From assembly GCA_019623805.1 (NCBI GenBank), contig CP053680.1:2086001-2150000 (forward strand): 64,000 nt of DNA, read 5' to 3'. Made by a program: the position numbers and the translations under genes. This DNA comes from Gammaproteobacteria bacterium (ex Lamellibrachia satsuma) (GTDB lineage Bacteria; Pseudomonadota; Gammaproteobacteria; Chromatiales; Chromatiaceae). Below the pieces are notes generated by a model. That model saw nothing but the letters and a program-made list of their open reading frames with translations. It did not search any database and was not told the DNA's origin. The stretch's first letter is position 1. Every line of letters starts with the position of its first letter. Positions 44,130-52,644 of this stretch are shown here, one piece after another.

Positions 44130-46114
44130 ACGATTATGTTATACCAAGGTTATATCACTACCTTGTATTAATAGCAGGTGTTTGGTTGATTCTTGGCTCG
44201 GGTCCAACTCCCGAAGAGGAGTCTAATCTCACAGATGTTACATTGAAAAAGCCAAATGTTTCTAGCATTGGCGTAATTAATGATACTGGAGTAACGACGT
44301 GTTATTCAGAAGAAGAGAGTTGTCACTACGTTAGTCATGACTCAAAACACGGAATTGACGCTTATGATAACTATCCTGGTGGGCCTGCTGCTGCAAAAGC
44401 AGCTAAGGAATACGACTCAATATCGCCGGGCTGCGTTTCTGATAGCGCTACAAATCTCATCTGGGAGGTAAAAAGCAGCAGCGGAATACGTGGAAAGGCT
44501 AATGCTTACATCTGGGATGAGCAAGACATGGATGCATATGTCGCAGCAAATATGGATTCTATAAAAGCGGATTGCTTGAGCAGCGGCATAGAGTGCGGAT
44601 CAACAACTGAGTACATACAATATCTAAATGCAATCCAGCACTGCGGAAAATCAAACTGGCGACTTCCTACAACGCATGAGCTGACTTCTTTGAAGAGTCT
44701 GCAATCCACAGTCAATGATATCGATTCTGCTTTCTTTCCTGATACAGATGGTACGTATCATTACTGGACAAGTGAAATTGCAGTAGCGGCACAGGGCGGC
44801 AATGGCCCAGATATATATACAGTCAGTTTTGGTGGCGGTGTGATTAATACCAACTCTGCTAGCTTGTTAACAACACATAATCTGTTCGGTAAAGTTCATA
44901 TACGTGCCGTCGCGAATGAAAAAGACATAGACACGCCTATTGGCTTGGGGTCTTTTCCAAGAGCGACAGGAGCCCCGGATTGTCGACAGCCTCACTTAGA
45001 ACATACAACACGCTTATGCTTTGACAGAACAAAGGGAGAAATACTAGATTTCGACACCGGCAGAGTGTGGAAGCGATGCGCGATTGGAACTATTTGGAGA
45101 AATGGAATTTGCGAAGGCCTGCCTTCATTACTAACCTACGGAGATGCAGATGCACTAATTGCTGAATCGAACACAGCAAGAGAAGACGAGCATAATGATT
45201 GGAAGATTCCAAACATTTTTGAACTTATGTCTATAGCTTGGTTTGACTCAGAAGGAAGTGCTATTAATCCTACGCTGTTTCCATCTGCTTCCAATGCCGG
45301 TGTTTCTGACGGGATATGGAGTTCAACGCCGTTTGCTGGTGACCGGTCACAGAATTTCTATCTCAGAATTCAACAAGGAATAGTATATAGTGCAGAAAAA
45401 GAGATTAGCCCACAAATGCTTGCTCTAACGGCTCGCGGTGACGGGCTTGTTTTTTCCCCGCTACCAGAGAATGACGGCGGTTGGCGTCCAACATATGGAA
45501 GTGAATATCATGTGACTGGAATCACTGTTGATAATCATACCCCGTTTGATTATTTTGGCGACTATGTTCTGGATGAAAGCTGCGCGCTTGATTTGAACTA
45601 CGGTGCCACAAACGATGATCGTGGTGAGGCCGTGTATGCAGTTGCACCGGGCATAATAGTAGATTTCGATAAGGACTTTGGATATATCCTCATAAAACAT
45701 ATGACCCCAATTCGACTAGAGTCTGGGAAACGGCTACGTGAATGGTACACTGGATATATGCATCTAGAGATTGATGCTGTTTTACTTGGAAAATTGGAGG
45801 AAGTAAGAGACACAGGTAACACAGAAGGAGGAGGATTGCCTAGCATTGATAGAGATGCTACTAGATACCTTGGCACTGTATCTAATAATACACCACTTGA
45901 TGATCACTTGGATCCTAAGGATCAGATGCCTAGCCATCTACACTTTGGCCTTTACAAACCTACAGCGATTGCGAATAGTTTGGAGTCACTAAATATATTC
46001 GAATCATTTGATTCTAGAGATTGGGGGAAGTTTCTACAAACTCCTATAAACATAAGCGCTGGTGAAGATTCTCCTAACAGTTGTGCTGGAGCAAGTCATT
46101 GGGACGGGATATAA
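44126..46114 (+). CDS. DUF1566/Lcl repeat protein fused to a LytM (M23)-like domain
   Basis: 662 residues. An N-terminal hydrophobic segment (LYHYLVLIAGVWLILGSG) is a signal or anchor. Two DUF1566-type lectin-like domains follow, marked by NWRLPTTHELTSL (about residue 175) and DWKIPNIFELMSI (about 360). The last 180 residues resemble an M23 endopeptidase: ALDLNYGATNDDRGEAVYAV, then GYMHLE and a final PSHLHFGLY whose HxH is the zinc pair; the first metal His of M23 is not clear. Cell-surface binding plus wall cleavage would fit, by inference. AT-rich, translationally coupled to the preceding membrane protein. Confidence 0.68.
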   Translation: MNDYVIPRLYHYLVLIAGVWLILGSGPTPEEESNLTDVTLKKPNVSSIGVINDTGVTTCYSEEESCHYVSHDSKHGIDAYDNYPGGPAAAKAAKEYDSISPGCVSDSATNLIWEVKSSSGIRGKANAYIWDEQDMDAYVAANMDSIKADCLSSGIECGSTTEYIQYLNAIQHCGKSNWRLPTTHELTSLKSLQSTVNDIDSAFFPDTDGTYHYWTSEIAVAAQGGNGPDIYTVSFGGGVINTNSASLLTTHNLFGKVHIRAVANEKDIDTPIGLGSFPRATGAPDCRQPHLEHTTRLCFDRTKGEILDFDTGRVWKRCAIGTIWRNGICEGLPSLLTYGDADALIAESNTAREDEHNDWKIPNIFELMSIAWFDSEGSAINPTLFPSASNAGVSDGIWSSTPFAGDRSQNFYLRIQQGIVYSAEKEISPQMLALTARGDGLVFSPLPENDGGWRPTYGSEYHVTGITVDNHTPFDYFGDYVLDESCALDLNYGATNDDRGEAVYAVAPGIIVDFDKDFGYILIKHMTPIRLESGKRLREWYTGYMHLEIDAVLLGKLEEVRDTGNTEGGGLPSIDRDATRYLGTVSNNTPLDDHLDPKDQMPSHLHFGLYKPTAIANSLESLNIFESFDSRDWGKFLQTPINISAGEDSPNSCAGASHWDGI

Positions 46115-46187
46115 TTGGCTTGTTCCTGAATCCGTATCTTAGAAAAAAGTGGCCACGCTAATTTCCAACCGATTTTCAAAGGAGTTT

Positions 46188-46237
46188 GGGGTCAGAGTAA
46201 CAATACTCTTCGGAGTTTTGAGTTTTACTCTGACCCC
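46188..46237. repeat. Inverted repeat GGGGTCAGAGTAA...TTACTCTGACCCC
   Basis: Arms GGGGTCAGAGTAA and TTACTCTGACCCC pair exactly. This type of GGGGTCAGAGTAA palindrome is common in proteobacterial spacers, often linked to REP-associated transposases; none is in the window. It lies after the DUF1566/LytM gene. Confidence 0.8.
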
Positions 46238-46244
46238 AAGCTCG

Positions 46245-46396
46245 ATTCGGCTGGTTTGAATAGTGTGGGAAAGGGAAAGATTTTGTCCACTATTTGATCT
46301 GTCCCCTTTTTTGCATGAGCACTTGGTAGGGTGCGCTGTGCGCACCTGAATAAGCAGTTACAGCCATCATGGTGCGCACGGCGCACCCTACGTTCG
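46245..46396 (+). repeat. Direct repeat, right copy
   Basis: Right partner of 42172-42323; begins ATTCGGCTGGTTT, duplicating the 3' end of the coiled-coil gene. The 513-base spacer 46115-46627 is otherwise made of palindromes. Confidence 0.8.
46326..46391. repeat. Dispersed palindrome family A, copy 5
   Basis: GTAGGGTGCGCTGTGCGCACC arm, loop TGAATAAGCAGTTACAGCC, and right arm ending CACGGCGCACCCTAC, nested in the right direct repeat. Confidence 0.88.
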
Positions 46397-46441
46397 CATA
46401 CCATGCATCACGCGCACCAGCTCAATCCCTCCAACGGGAAT

Positions 46442-46516
46442 AATAGGGGACAGACCACGCTTTCTCATGCGATTTCTTATGATCAATTGTCAGTAAATCG
46501 CGGTCTGACTCCTATT
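46442..46516. repeat. Inverted repeat before the hemerythrin gene
   Basis: AATAGGGGACAGACC and GGTCTGACTCCTATT arms with mismatches around a 45-base interior. AATAGG-GACGCACCACAG starts are also seen at 47200 and 55425. Confidence 0.55.
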
Positions 46517-46627
46517 CAGAAACGGGCTGGATAATAACCATAAAAAGTCTAGGTAAATTTGCCACTGGAACTTTGGGGCGTGATTGGGCAAACTGCGGAT
46601 AAACAGAAGCTGCGACCAGGTGTAGTC

Positions 46628-47173
46628 ATGCATGAAACCCTACTTAAGCTCTACCGCGACCACGTCCATTTTTTCAAATTGATGGATATTTTCGAAGCCG
46701 AACTGGATCGTCTGAAACAGGGAGGCATGACCTCGGTCGATTTGATCACGGAGGTGGCGAACTACATGCGAGACTACTCCGACACCATTCATCACCCGAT
46801 TGAAGATCACCTCTACCAGATTAACCTGGCGCGAACAGACGATGGGCGCGAGGCGCTGGAGCAATTGCTGGTTCATCACCAGGCGATTATGAACATGACG
46901 CGTGAATTCAGGCTGGCCATTGAGCAGTTGGGTAAACCGGATGGTCTCTCGATTGAAGAAGTGGAGAAGCTGGGTCGAGACTACCTGGACCATCAGCGCA
47001 GCCACATGACGTTTGAAGAGGAGAAGGCCTTCCCGTTGCTGGCCGAACAGCTGGGTTCGGATGACTTCGACTATGCCAGCGGGGCATTGCCAGCTGACCA
47101 GGATCCATTGCTGGCGCCAGGGTTACAGGAACGTTACCCGGCTCTGCACAGCCATTTACAGAAACACGGATGA
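46628..47173 (+). CDS. Hemerythrin-like protein
   Basis: 181 residues. Iron-binding residues appear in LKLYRDHVHFFKLMDIFEAE, IHHPIEDHLY, LVHHQAIMNMTREF and DYLDHQRSHMTFEEEKAFP, giving the H-HxxxE-HxxxH-type pattern of a diiron hemerythrin. Such proteins bind O2 or NO or sense iron and oxygen. The start at 46628 gives MHETLLKLYRDH; the TTG at 46559 is rejected. A remnant of gltD follows 130 bases downstream. Confidence 0.83.
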   Translation: MHETLLKLYRDHVHFFKLMDIFEAELDRLKQGGMTSVDLITEVANYMRDYSDTIHHPIEDHLYQINLARTDDGREALEQLLVHHQAIMNMTREFRLAIEQLGKPDGLSIEEVEKLGRDYLDHQRSHMTFEEEKAFPLLAEQLGSDDFDYASGALPADQDPLLAPGLQERYPALHSHLQKHG

Positions 47174-47300
47174 TGCTCTTCAGCGTGGTCTGAATGTATA
47201 AAATAGGACGCACCACAGTTTTTTCGATAAACCAGACTTTCCAACTGACGCTGACCAGATGACCTAAACTCTACATTAGGTCATCATCGCTCAGAGATTC

Positions 47301-47462
47301 ATGCAAGATCTCCATGGTTTTCTGCCGCCTCCCGCGGGAGGCGGCGGCCAAAGAACTTCCCAAGGTTCGTATTCGCCACTGGGGTGAATATGTCGATGTC
47401 ATGCCTGAAAATCAGGCGGCAAGACAGGCTAACCGCTGCATGGATTGCGGTACGCTTTACCA
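47301..47462 (+). pseudogene. 5' fragment of gltD (duplicate of 55594-55755)
   Basis: Nearly the same as the first 160 bases of the intact gltD at 55594 including RHWGEYVDVMPENQAARQAN and CMDCGT, but with a frameshift soon after the ATG at 47301 (extra bases in a GC-rich run) and loss of similarity after ACGCTTTAC. The upstream flank from about 47200 also matches the flank of the intact copy. From 47463 to 47880 no feature is supported. Confidence 0.82.
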
Positions 47463-47880
47463 TGTAAGCGCGGTTTGTCGACCGTTTCAGCAAGCCGCGA
47501 CGACAAAAATAAATAATCTCGTGCCTTACCAAAAAATCTATCCGTGAAAACTTCTAGATCTATCTGCAAATACACCCCTAAGTGAAATAATTTAAGGTAT
47601 TAACCCTATATCTCAAGCAGGCGCATACTGCTGAAATATAAGCAAAAAGGGCTCAATAAATACAATAATGATTAGTCTGTGCCGTTTTAATCGATTTGCT
47701 AAGTAACTACTCAGCCTGAATTTAGTGGGGTCACAGGCTATCGATGTTGAGAGGATCTCCTCCGAGGGCGAAAGCAAGGGAGTGCAGAACCCCCCCCCTG
47801 CATTGTCGATGTAGATAGCATGTCGACATCGGGTCGGGCTGAGATGTGATAATCAGAATTTTTGCACTGTGAGAAAAACA

Positions 47881-47973
47881 ATGGGTACGGATTCATCAAC
47901 CCTCAACATCAAGGTGCTTCACAAGTGGGTAGAAAGCCTGCGACAAGCCCCCAGTGGGCGGCGGGTGAATGGG
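47881..47973 (+). pseudogene. 5' fragment of the sigma-54 activator gene, cut by IS21
   Basis: An ATG at 47881 opens 31 codons (MGTDSSTLNIKVLHKWVESL...) ending in AAT GGG at the IS edge. Removing the IS and one target duplicate joins it in frame to the codons GAA GCG at 50572, giving an intact 608-residue activator. Confidence 0.82.
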
Positions 47974-48172
47974 TGCATATTCCGGCCCATCATGAACACC
48001 TATTCCGGCGGAACATGAACGCTGATTCTGGTTTCAACGTGAACACTTTTACGGATTTTCCGGAATCGGTGTTCACCATCCCGGAATCACTGTTCACGTT
48101 GCTCCGGAATACCTCCCAACGCATTGTTTTTTCATCTCTTTGTTATGGTCTCTCACTTTTCGGGAAGAGACC

Positions 48173-49714
48173 ATGGCTGCACAGAGGATCACAATGCGCA
48201 AAATCCGCGATATTCTTCGACTACGATTCGCTGCTGGACTCTCCATCCGGCAAATCAAAGACAGCACCAAGGTCAGCGTCGGCGCCATTCAGAAGCTACT
48301 GGTTAAAGCCGGTGAGTTGGAGTTGTCCTGGCCACTGTCCGATGAGCTGGATGACACTCGGTTAGCTCAGCTTTTCTACCCCGGTGCCGACACCCGCAAA
48401 TCCACCCGCTTCCAGGTGCCTGACTGGTCGGTCGTTCACCAGGAGCTCAAACGCAAAGGTATGACCAAGCAACTGCTGTGGGAGGAATACACAGGGCAGT
48501 ACCCCAACCGTTGCTATAGCTACTCACAATTCTGTGACCGCTACCGTCACTGGCGTAGTCAGCAAAAACGTTCTATGCGACAGACCCATAAAGCCGGTGA
48601 GAAGTACTTTGTCGACTACTGTGGGCCGACCGTACCGATCATCAATGCCTGCACCGGTGAGAGCCGCGATGCACAGGTATTTGTCGGTGTACTTGGCGCC
48701 TCCAATTACACCTATGCCGAGGCGACACTCACACAGTCATTGCCCGACTGGCTGGGCAGTCATGTAAGGATGTTTGAATTCTTCGGTGGCTGTAGTGAAA
48801 TGGTCATCCCGGACAATCTTCGCAGTGGTGTCAGTAAAGCGTGTCGCTATGATCCGGATCTCAATGCGAGTTACCAGCAGCTGGCCGAACACTACCAAGT
48901 GGCTGTGGTGCCGGCACGACCCTACAAACCCAAAGACAAGTCCAAGGCAGAGGTAGGCGTTCAGATCGTCGAGCGTTGGATACTGGCCCGCCTGCGTCGC
49001 CATAGTTTCTTCTCACTGGCGGAGGTGAATCAATGCATTCGCGCCCTGCTTGATGATCTGAATCAGAAGCCATTCAAGCAGTTGCCGGGTAACCGTCTAC
49101 ACGCCTTCGAACAGCTCGACAAACCGGCATTGAAACCGTTGCCGGCACACCCCTATCGGTATGTCGAGATCAAGTCGGTAAAGGTCAATATCGACTATCA
49201 CGTACAGCATCATCAGCACCACTACTCGGTTCCCCATCAGTATGTCGGCGAGACGCTGGAACTGCACGCCAGCGATACCCTGGTCACGCTCTACTTCCGA
49301 CAGCGCCAGGTGGCTGCTCATCCACGCAAACATCGCCCCGGCACAACCACCGAGGCAAGCCACATGCCCAAGCGCCATCAGAAGCATCAGCAGTGGACAC
49401 CGGGACGTCTGAAGAACTGGGCCAAAGATGTGGGTCCTGCGGTGCTTGTCTGGGTGGATACCCAGCTCACCACCAAGGCACATCCTGAGCAGGCCTACCG
49501 AGTCTGCCTTGGCCTGCTCAACCTCAGCCGGGACTACCCGGCCCAACGGCTCAACGCGGCTTGCAACATCGCTAACCGCGAAGGGTTGCTACGACTCAAG
49601 CAGGTCAAATCCATTCTGCAAAGCAACCGCGACAAACTCCCAGAACAGCTCGACCTGCAGGTTGAGTTACCCCAGGACCACGAAAACATCCGTGGCCCCC
49701 ACAACTTCCATTAA
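48173..49714 (+). CDS. istA: IS21-family transposase IstA
   Basis: 513 residues. An N-terminal helix-turn-helix (RDILRLRFAAGLSIRQIKDS) is followed by a DDE integrase core: FVDYCGPTVPI, MVIPDNLRSGV and KAEVGVQIVERWILARLRR hold the acidic residues. A Mu-like C-terminal domain ends with VELPQDHENIRG. Length and domains are complete. A start at 48194 (MRKIRDIL) is possible. istB follows after 16 bases. Confidence 0.9.
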   Translation: MAAQRITMRKIRDILRLRFAAGLSIRQIKDSTKVSVGAIQKLLVKAGELELSWPLSDELDDTRLAQLFYPGADTRKSTRFQVPDWSVVHQELKRKGMTKQLLWEEYTGQYPNRCYSYSQFCDRYRHWRSQQKRSMRQTHKAGEKYFVDYCGPTVPIINACTGESRDAQVFVGVLGASNYTYAEATLTQSLPDWLGSHVRMFEFFGGCSEMVIPDNLRSGVSKACRYDPDLNASYQQLAEHYQVAVVPARPYKPKDKSKAEVGVQIVERWILARLRRHSFFSLAEVNQCIRALLDDLNQKPFKQLPGNRLHAFEQLDKPALKPLPAHPYRYVEIKSVKVNIDYHVQHHQHHYSVPHQYVGETLELHASDTLVTLYFRQRQVAAHPRKHRPGTTTEASHMPKRHQKHQQWTPGRLKNWAKDVGPAVLVWVDTQLTTKAHPEQAYRVCLGLLNLSRDYPAQRLNAACNIANREGLLRLKQVKSILQSNRDKLPEQLDLQVELPQDHENIRGPHNFH

Positions 49715-49730
49715 TCCAGAGAAAACAGCA

Positions 49731-50486
49731 ATGACGACACAAACACTCACGCAACTGCGTCAACTCAAACTCGGCGGTATGGCCCACGCCCTGCAAATCC
49801 AGTTGGAACAGGTCGGCACCTATGAGGGACTGCCTTTTATTGAACGACTCGATCTGCTGCTTGAACAGGAGAGTCTGACACGTGACCAGCGTAAACAGGA
49901 ACGACTCATCCGCCAGGCCCGCTTCAAGCTCAGGGCCAGTGTGCAGGAGATCGACTATCAGCATCCACGCAATATCACTCGATCACAGATCGCCCAACTG
50001 GCACAGAGTGACTGGATCAATCGTGCCCAGAATCTGCTGATCACCGGCCCCTGCGGTAGCGGCAAGACCTACCTTGCCTGTGCGCTGGGCCACAATGCCT
50101 GTTTACATGGTTACAGTGTCCGCTACTACCGCCTCTCACGGCTATTGCTGGAACTGACCCAGGCCAAGGCCGATGGCACTTACCACAAACAGCTCAAGCA
50201 GCTGGCCAAGCTCCAGTTACTGGTCATCGATGACTGGGGGCTGGAACCGTTGAAGCCGGCTCACCGCAACGATCTGATGGAAATTATGGATGATCGTCAC
50301 GGTACTACCTCCATATTGGTGATCAGTCAGCTACCCACCGACCAGTGGTATGCCAGCATCGGCGATAACACGCTGGCTGATGCCATCCTCGACCGTTTAA
50401 TGCATAACGCCCATCGCCTTGTGCTCAAGGGGGAGTCGATGCGAAAACGCATGGGCCTGTTGACTGATGATGAACACTTGAGCTAA
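49731..50486 (+). CDS. istB: IS21-family helper ATPase IstB
   Basis: 251-residue AAA+ protein with Walker A ITGPCGSGKTYLACALG and Walker B LLVIDDWGLEPL, and sensor ISQLPTDQWYASIG. It supports IstA in target selection. Start MTTQTLTQLRQLKLGGMA at 49731 is the family start; the frame is open upstream in istA. Confidence 0.92.
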   Translation: MTTQTLTQLRQLKLGGMAHALQIQLEQVGTYEGLPFIERLDLLLEQESLTRDQRKQERLIRQARFKLRASVQEIDYQHPRNITRSQIAQLAQSDWINRAQNLLITGPCGSGKTYLACALGHNACLHGYSVRYYRLSRLLLELTQAKADGTYHKQLKQLAKLQLLVIDDWGLEPLKPAHRNDLMEIMDDRHGTTSILVISQLPTDQWYASIGDNTLADAILDRLMHNAHRLVLKGESMRKRMGLLTDDEHLS

Positions 50487-50541
50487 TAATCCACACTCGT
50501 GATGCGTTGAGAAATCAGGTGTTCACGTTCGTCCGGAATCG

Positions 50542-52305
50542 GTGTTCATCTTCACCGGAATACGCAATGGGGAAGCGATACCCACCGAGACCCTCAAGGC
50601 CTTGCTGACCTCCCACCAGAAATTGCATGCTGCCGAAGAGGAGCTGCGACAGCAAAACGAAGAGCTCGAACTCAGGGGGATGGAGTGTGTGGTCGAGCTG
50701 AGAGCGTCAAACCAGCGTTTGAGAAAGAAGCTCATAGAACTGGAGCAGGCCGAAGCGGCAGTTGAAGAGCAGCTTCGGTTCGAAACCCTGCTCTCTCAAC
50801 TCTCGACTCGGTTCCTGAATCTGCCGCCCGGTGAGGTGGACCTACAGATCGAGCAGGGGCTGAAATGCATCGCAGACTCTTTGCAGGTGGATCAAAGCGC
50901 CCTGTTCGAGTTCTCGGAAGGCAGAACCCACTTTCGCGCCACCCACACGTGGACGGCCCCGGGGTGCGAGCCAGCCCCGGCATGGGTTGCGACTAACCAA
51001 TTGCCCTGGGCTGCCGAGAAGATGCTCCTCGGCGAAATGATCCTGTTTTCGAAAAGTGACGATCTGCCCGCCGAAGCAACGCGTGACCAAGAGTATCTAC
51101 GAAAGTACGGCCCCAAGTCGGCGGTGGCAATCCCGCTGGCGGTGGCCGGTTCCGTTATCGGAGCGGTCACCTTTGCTTCCTTTCGCACAGAGCGCCCCTG
51201 GGCCGACGGGGTGGTTCAACAATTGCGGCTGGTAGGGGAGATATTTTCCAATGCACTAAGCCGCAAGCAGGCCGACGAGTCGCTGCAGAAGGCGTTTTTG
51301 GAGATCCAGACGCTCCAGCAGCAACTCCAGGTGGAAAACGTCTATCTGCGTGAAGAGGTCAAGGGAGAGCACAACGTCGACGGGATCATCGGCCAAAGTG
51401 AGGTCCTCAAGTCCGTCCTCTTCCGGGCGGAGCAAGTCGCCTCCTCCGACACGACCGTCCTGCTGCTCGGTGAGACCGGGGTAGGCAAGGAGCTTGTCGC
51501 CCGGGCCATTCACCAGTGGAGTCCCCGCAAAGCCCGGCCCCTGGTCAAAGTGAACTGCGCGTCCTTGCCGGCGAACCTGATCGAAAGCGAACTCTTTGGT
51601 CACGAAAAAGGCGCTTTTACCGGGGCCGAAGCCAAACGGGCGGGGCGGTTCGAAGTGGCCGACGGCGGAACCCTGTTTCTGGACGAGATCGGCGAGCTGC
51701 CACTGGAACTCCAGAGCAAGCTGCTGCGGGTGCTCCAGGACGGTGAGTTCGAGCGGCTGGGCAGTTCACGGACGATCCCGGTGAACGTCCGGGTCATCAC
51801 CGCGACCAATCGAGAGCTGGAGGAAGAGGTTCGCAGCGGCCGGTTTCGGAAAGATCTCTACTACCGGTTGCAGGTGTTTCCGATCACCGTGCCGCCACTC
51901 AGGGAGCGTCGGGAGGACATCCCCCTGCTGGTGGGCGCCTTTGTCGAGAAGCTTGCCCACAAATCGGGCAAATCCATTGACACCGTACCGACCAGAGCGA
52001 TGGAGGCCCTGCAACGCTACCCCTGGCCCGGCAACGTCCGCGAGCTGCAGAACGTGATCGAACGGGCGGTGATCAACACCCAAGGTCCCCGTCTTCGCCT
52101 GATGGACACGCTGGGTGTACCCGAGGTGTCCCCCTGTCCCCGGACCCTCGCCGAGTCCGAAGCCTGCTGCATCGTCAGGGCGCTCGAAGTGACCCACTGG
52201 AAGATCGAGGGGGAAAGCGGGGCCGCCAAGGCCTTGGGTGTCCCTCCCAGTACCCTACGAAAACGCATGCAAAAACACGGTATTCACCGCCCGCCAAAAC
52301 CCTGA
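50542..52305 (+). CDS. Sigma-54-dependent activator, N-terminus displaced by IS21
   Basis: The open frame gives 587 residues starting with an ATG in the IS21 end (MFIFTGIR, IS-derived), then the real protein from NGEAIPTET. Coiled-coil (about 25-80), a GAF-like domain (about 90-230), an AAA+ domain with [16 protein letters not shown], the GAFTGA loop that touches sigma-54, and Walker [12 protein letters not shown], then a Fis-type helix-turn-helix ([20 protein letters not shown]). The GAF ligand is unknown. Function may persist because only 31 residues are lost, if promoter and translation signals in the IS allow it. Likely target: the TSP3 gene behind the sigma-54 promoter at 52467. Confidence 0.85.
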   Translation: MFIFTGIRNGEAIPTETLKALLTSHQKLHAAEEELRQQNEELELRGMECVVELRASNQRLRKKLIELEQAEAAVEEQLRFETLLSQLSTRFLNLPPGEVDLQIEQGLKCIADSLQVDQSALFEFSEGRTHFRATHTWTAPGCEPAPAWVATNQLPWAAEKMLLGEMILFSKSDDLPAEATRDQEYLRKYGPKSAVAIPLAVAGSVIGAVTFASFRTERPWADGVVQQLRLVGEIFSNALSRKQADESLQKAFLEIQTLQQQLQVENVYLREEVKGEHNVDGIIGQSEVLKSVLFRAEQVASSDTTVLLLGETGVGKELVARAIHQWSPRKARPLVKVNCASLPANLIESELFGHEKGAFTGAEAKRAGRFEVADGGTLFLDEIGELPLELQSKLLRVLQDGEFERLGSSRTIPVNVRVITATNRELEEEVRSGRFRKDLYYRLQVFPITVPPLRERREDIPLLVGAFVEKLAHKSGKSIDTVPTRAMEALQRYPWPGNVRELQNVIERAVINTQGPRLRLMDTLGVPEVSPCPRTLAESEACCIVRALEVTHWKIEGESGAAKALGVPPSTLRKRMQKHGIHRPPKP

Positions 52306-52326
52306 GCCAGGTGTAAGACTCCGGCA

Positions 52327-52370
52327 AACCCACCACCCCATAGCGTGGGATCCACCCCATAGGGTGGGTT
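52327..52370. promoter_or_regulatory. Tandem dyads CCACCCCATAGSGTGGG, candidate activator sites
   Basis: Two 17-base near-identical dyads at 52333-52349 and 52352-52368, about 120 bases upstream of a predicted sigma-54 promoter, the normal distance for enhancer-binding sites. The same segment forms a hairpin and might be a terminator of the activator gene. Confidence 0.5.
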
Positions 52371-52466
52371 GCGCCCCCGCATCGACCAGCCTCCCTGAGC
52401 TTCTCTTCCCGATAGAAACCAAACGAAATTAGAACGTTATCCAGGTTATTACCCATCATGTCATCT

Positions 52467-52483
52467 TTGGCCTGCAACTTGCT
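52467..52483 (+). promoter_or_regulatory. Sigma-54 (-24/-12) promoter
   Basis: TTGGCCTGCAACTTGCT has GG and GC separated by 10 bases and the TTGCW element. It lies about 130 bases before the TSP3-protein start and downstream of an activator gene. Confidence 0.6.
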
Positions 52484-52644
52484 TTGACTTTACGTAACCA
52501 GAGAGAGTCAACGGGAGAAACGAGTACGAGGTGCCTGTGGGGAACGCCTAGCATTCATAGTGTGCCTCGCGATGAGAAGCACACCGGTCACGATAACGAT
52601 AAGGAGAAAAACGATGAAAACAAAAAAATAACTTTTGCGGGCTC

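Larger units (their letters stand above)
47974..50566 (+). mobile_element. IS21-family insertion sequence with 5-bp target duplication
   Basis: Ends 5'-TGCATATTCCGG and CCGGAATACGCA-3', with inner repeats (ATTCCGG...ATGAACACC) near both ends, as usual in IS21. It carries istA and istB. Flanks are ATGGG on both sides (AATGGG if the shared A is counted). About 2.6 kb. Confidence 0.88.

Noticed and set aside
47314..47547. Functional 77-residue protein gene
   Set aside because: It is the frameshifted duplicate of the gltD start, with random codons after 47462.
47730..47870. Possible riboswitch (c-di-GMP type) before the activator gene
   Set aside because: Some GCGAAAGC and CACAGG pieces are present, but the core sequence and stems could not be matched.
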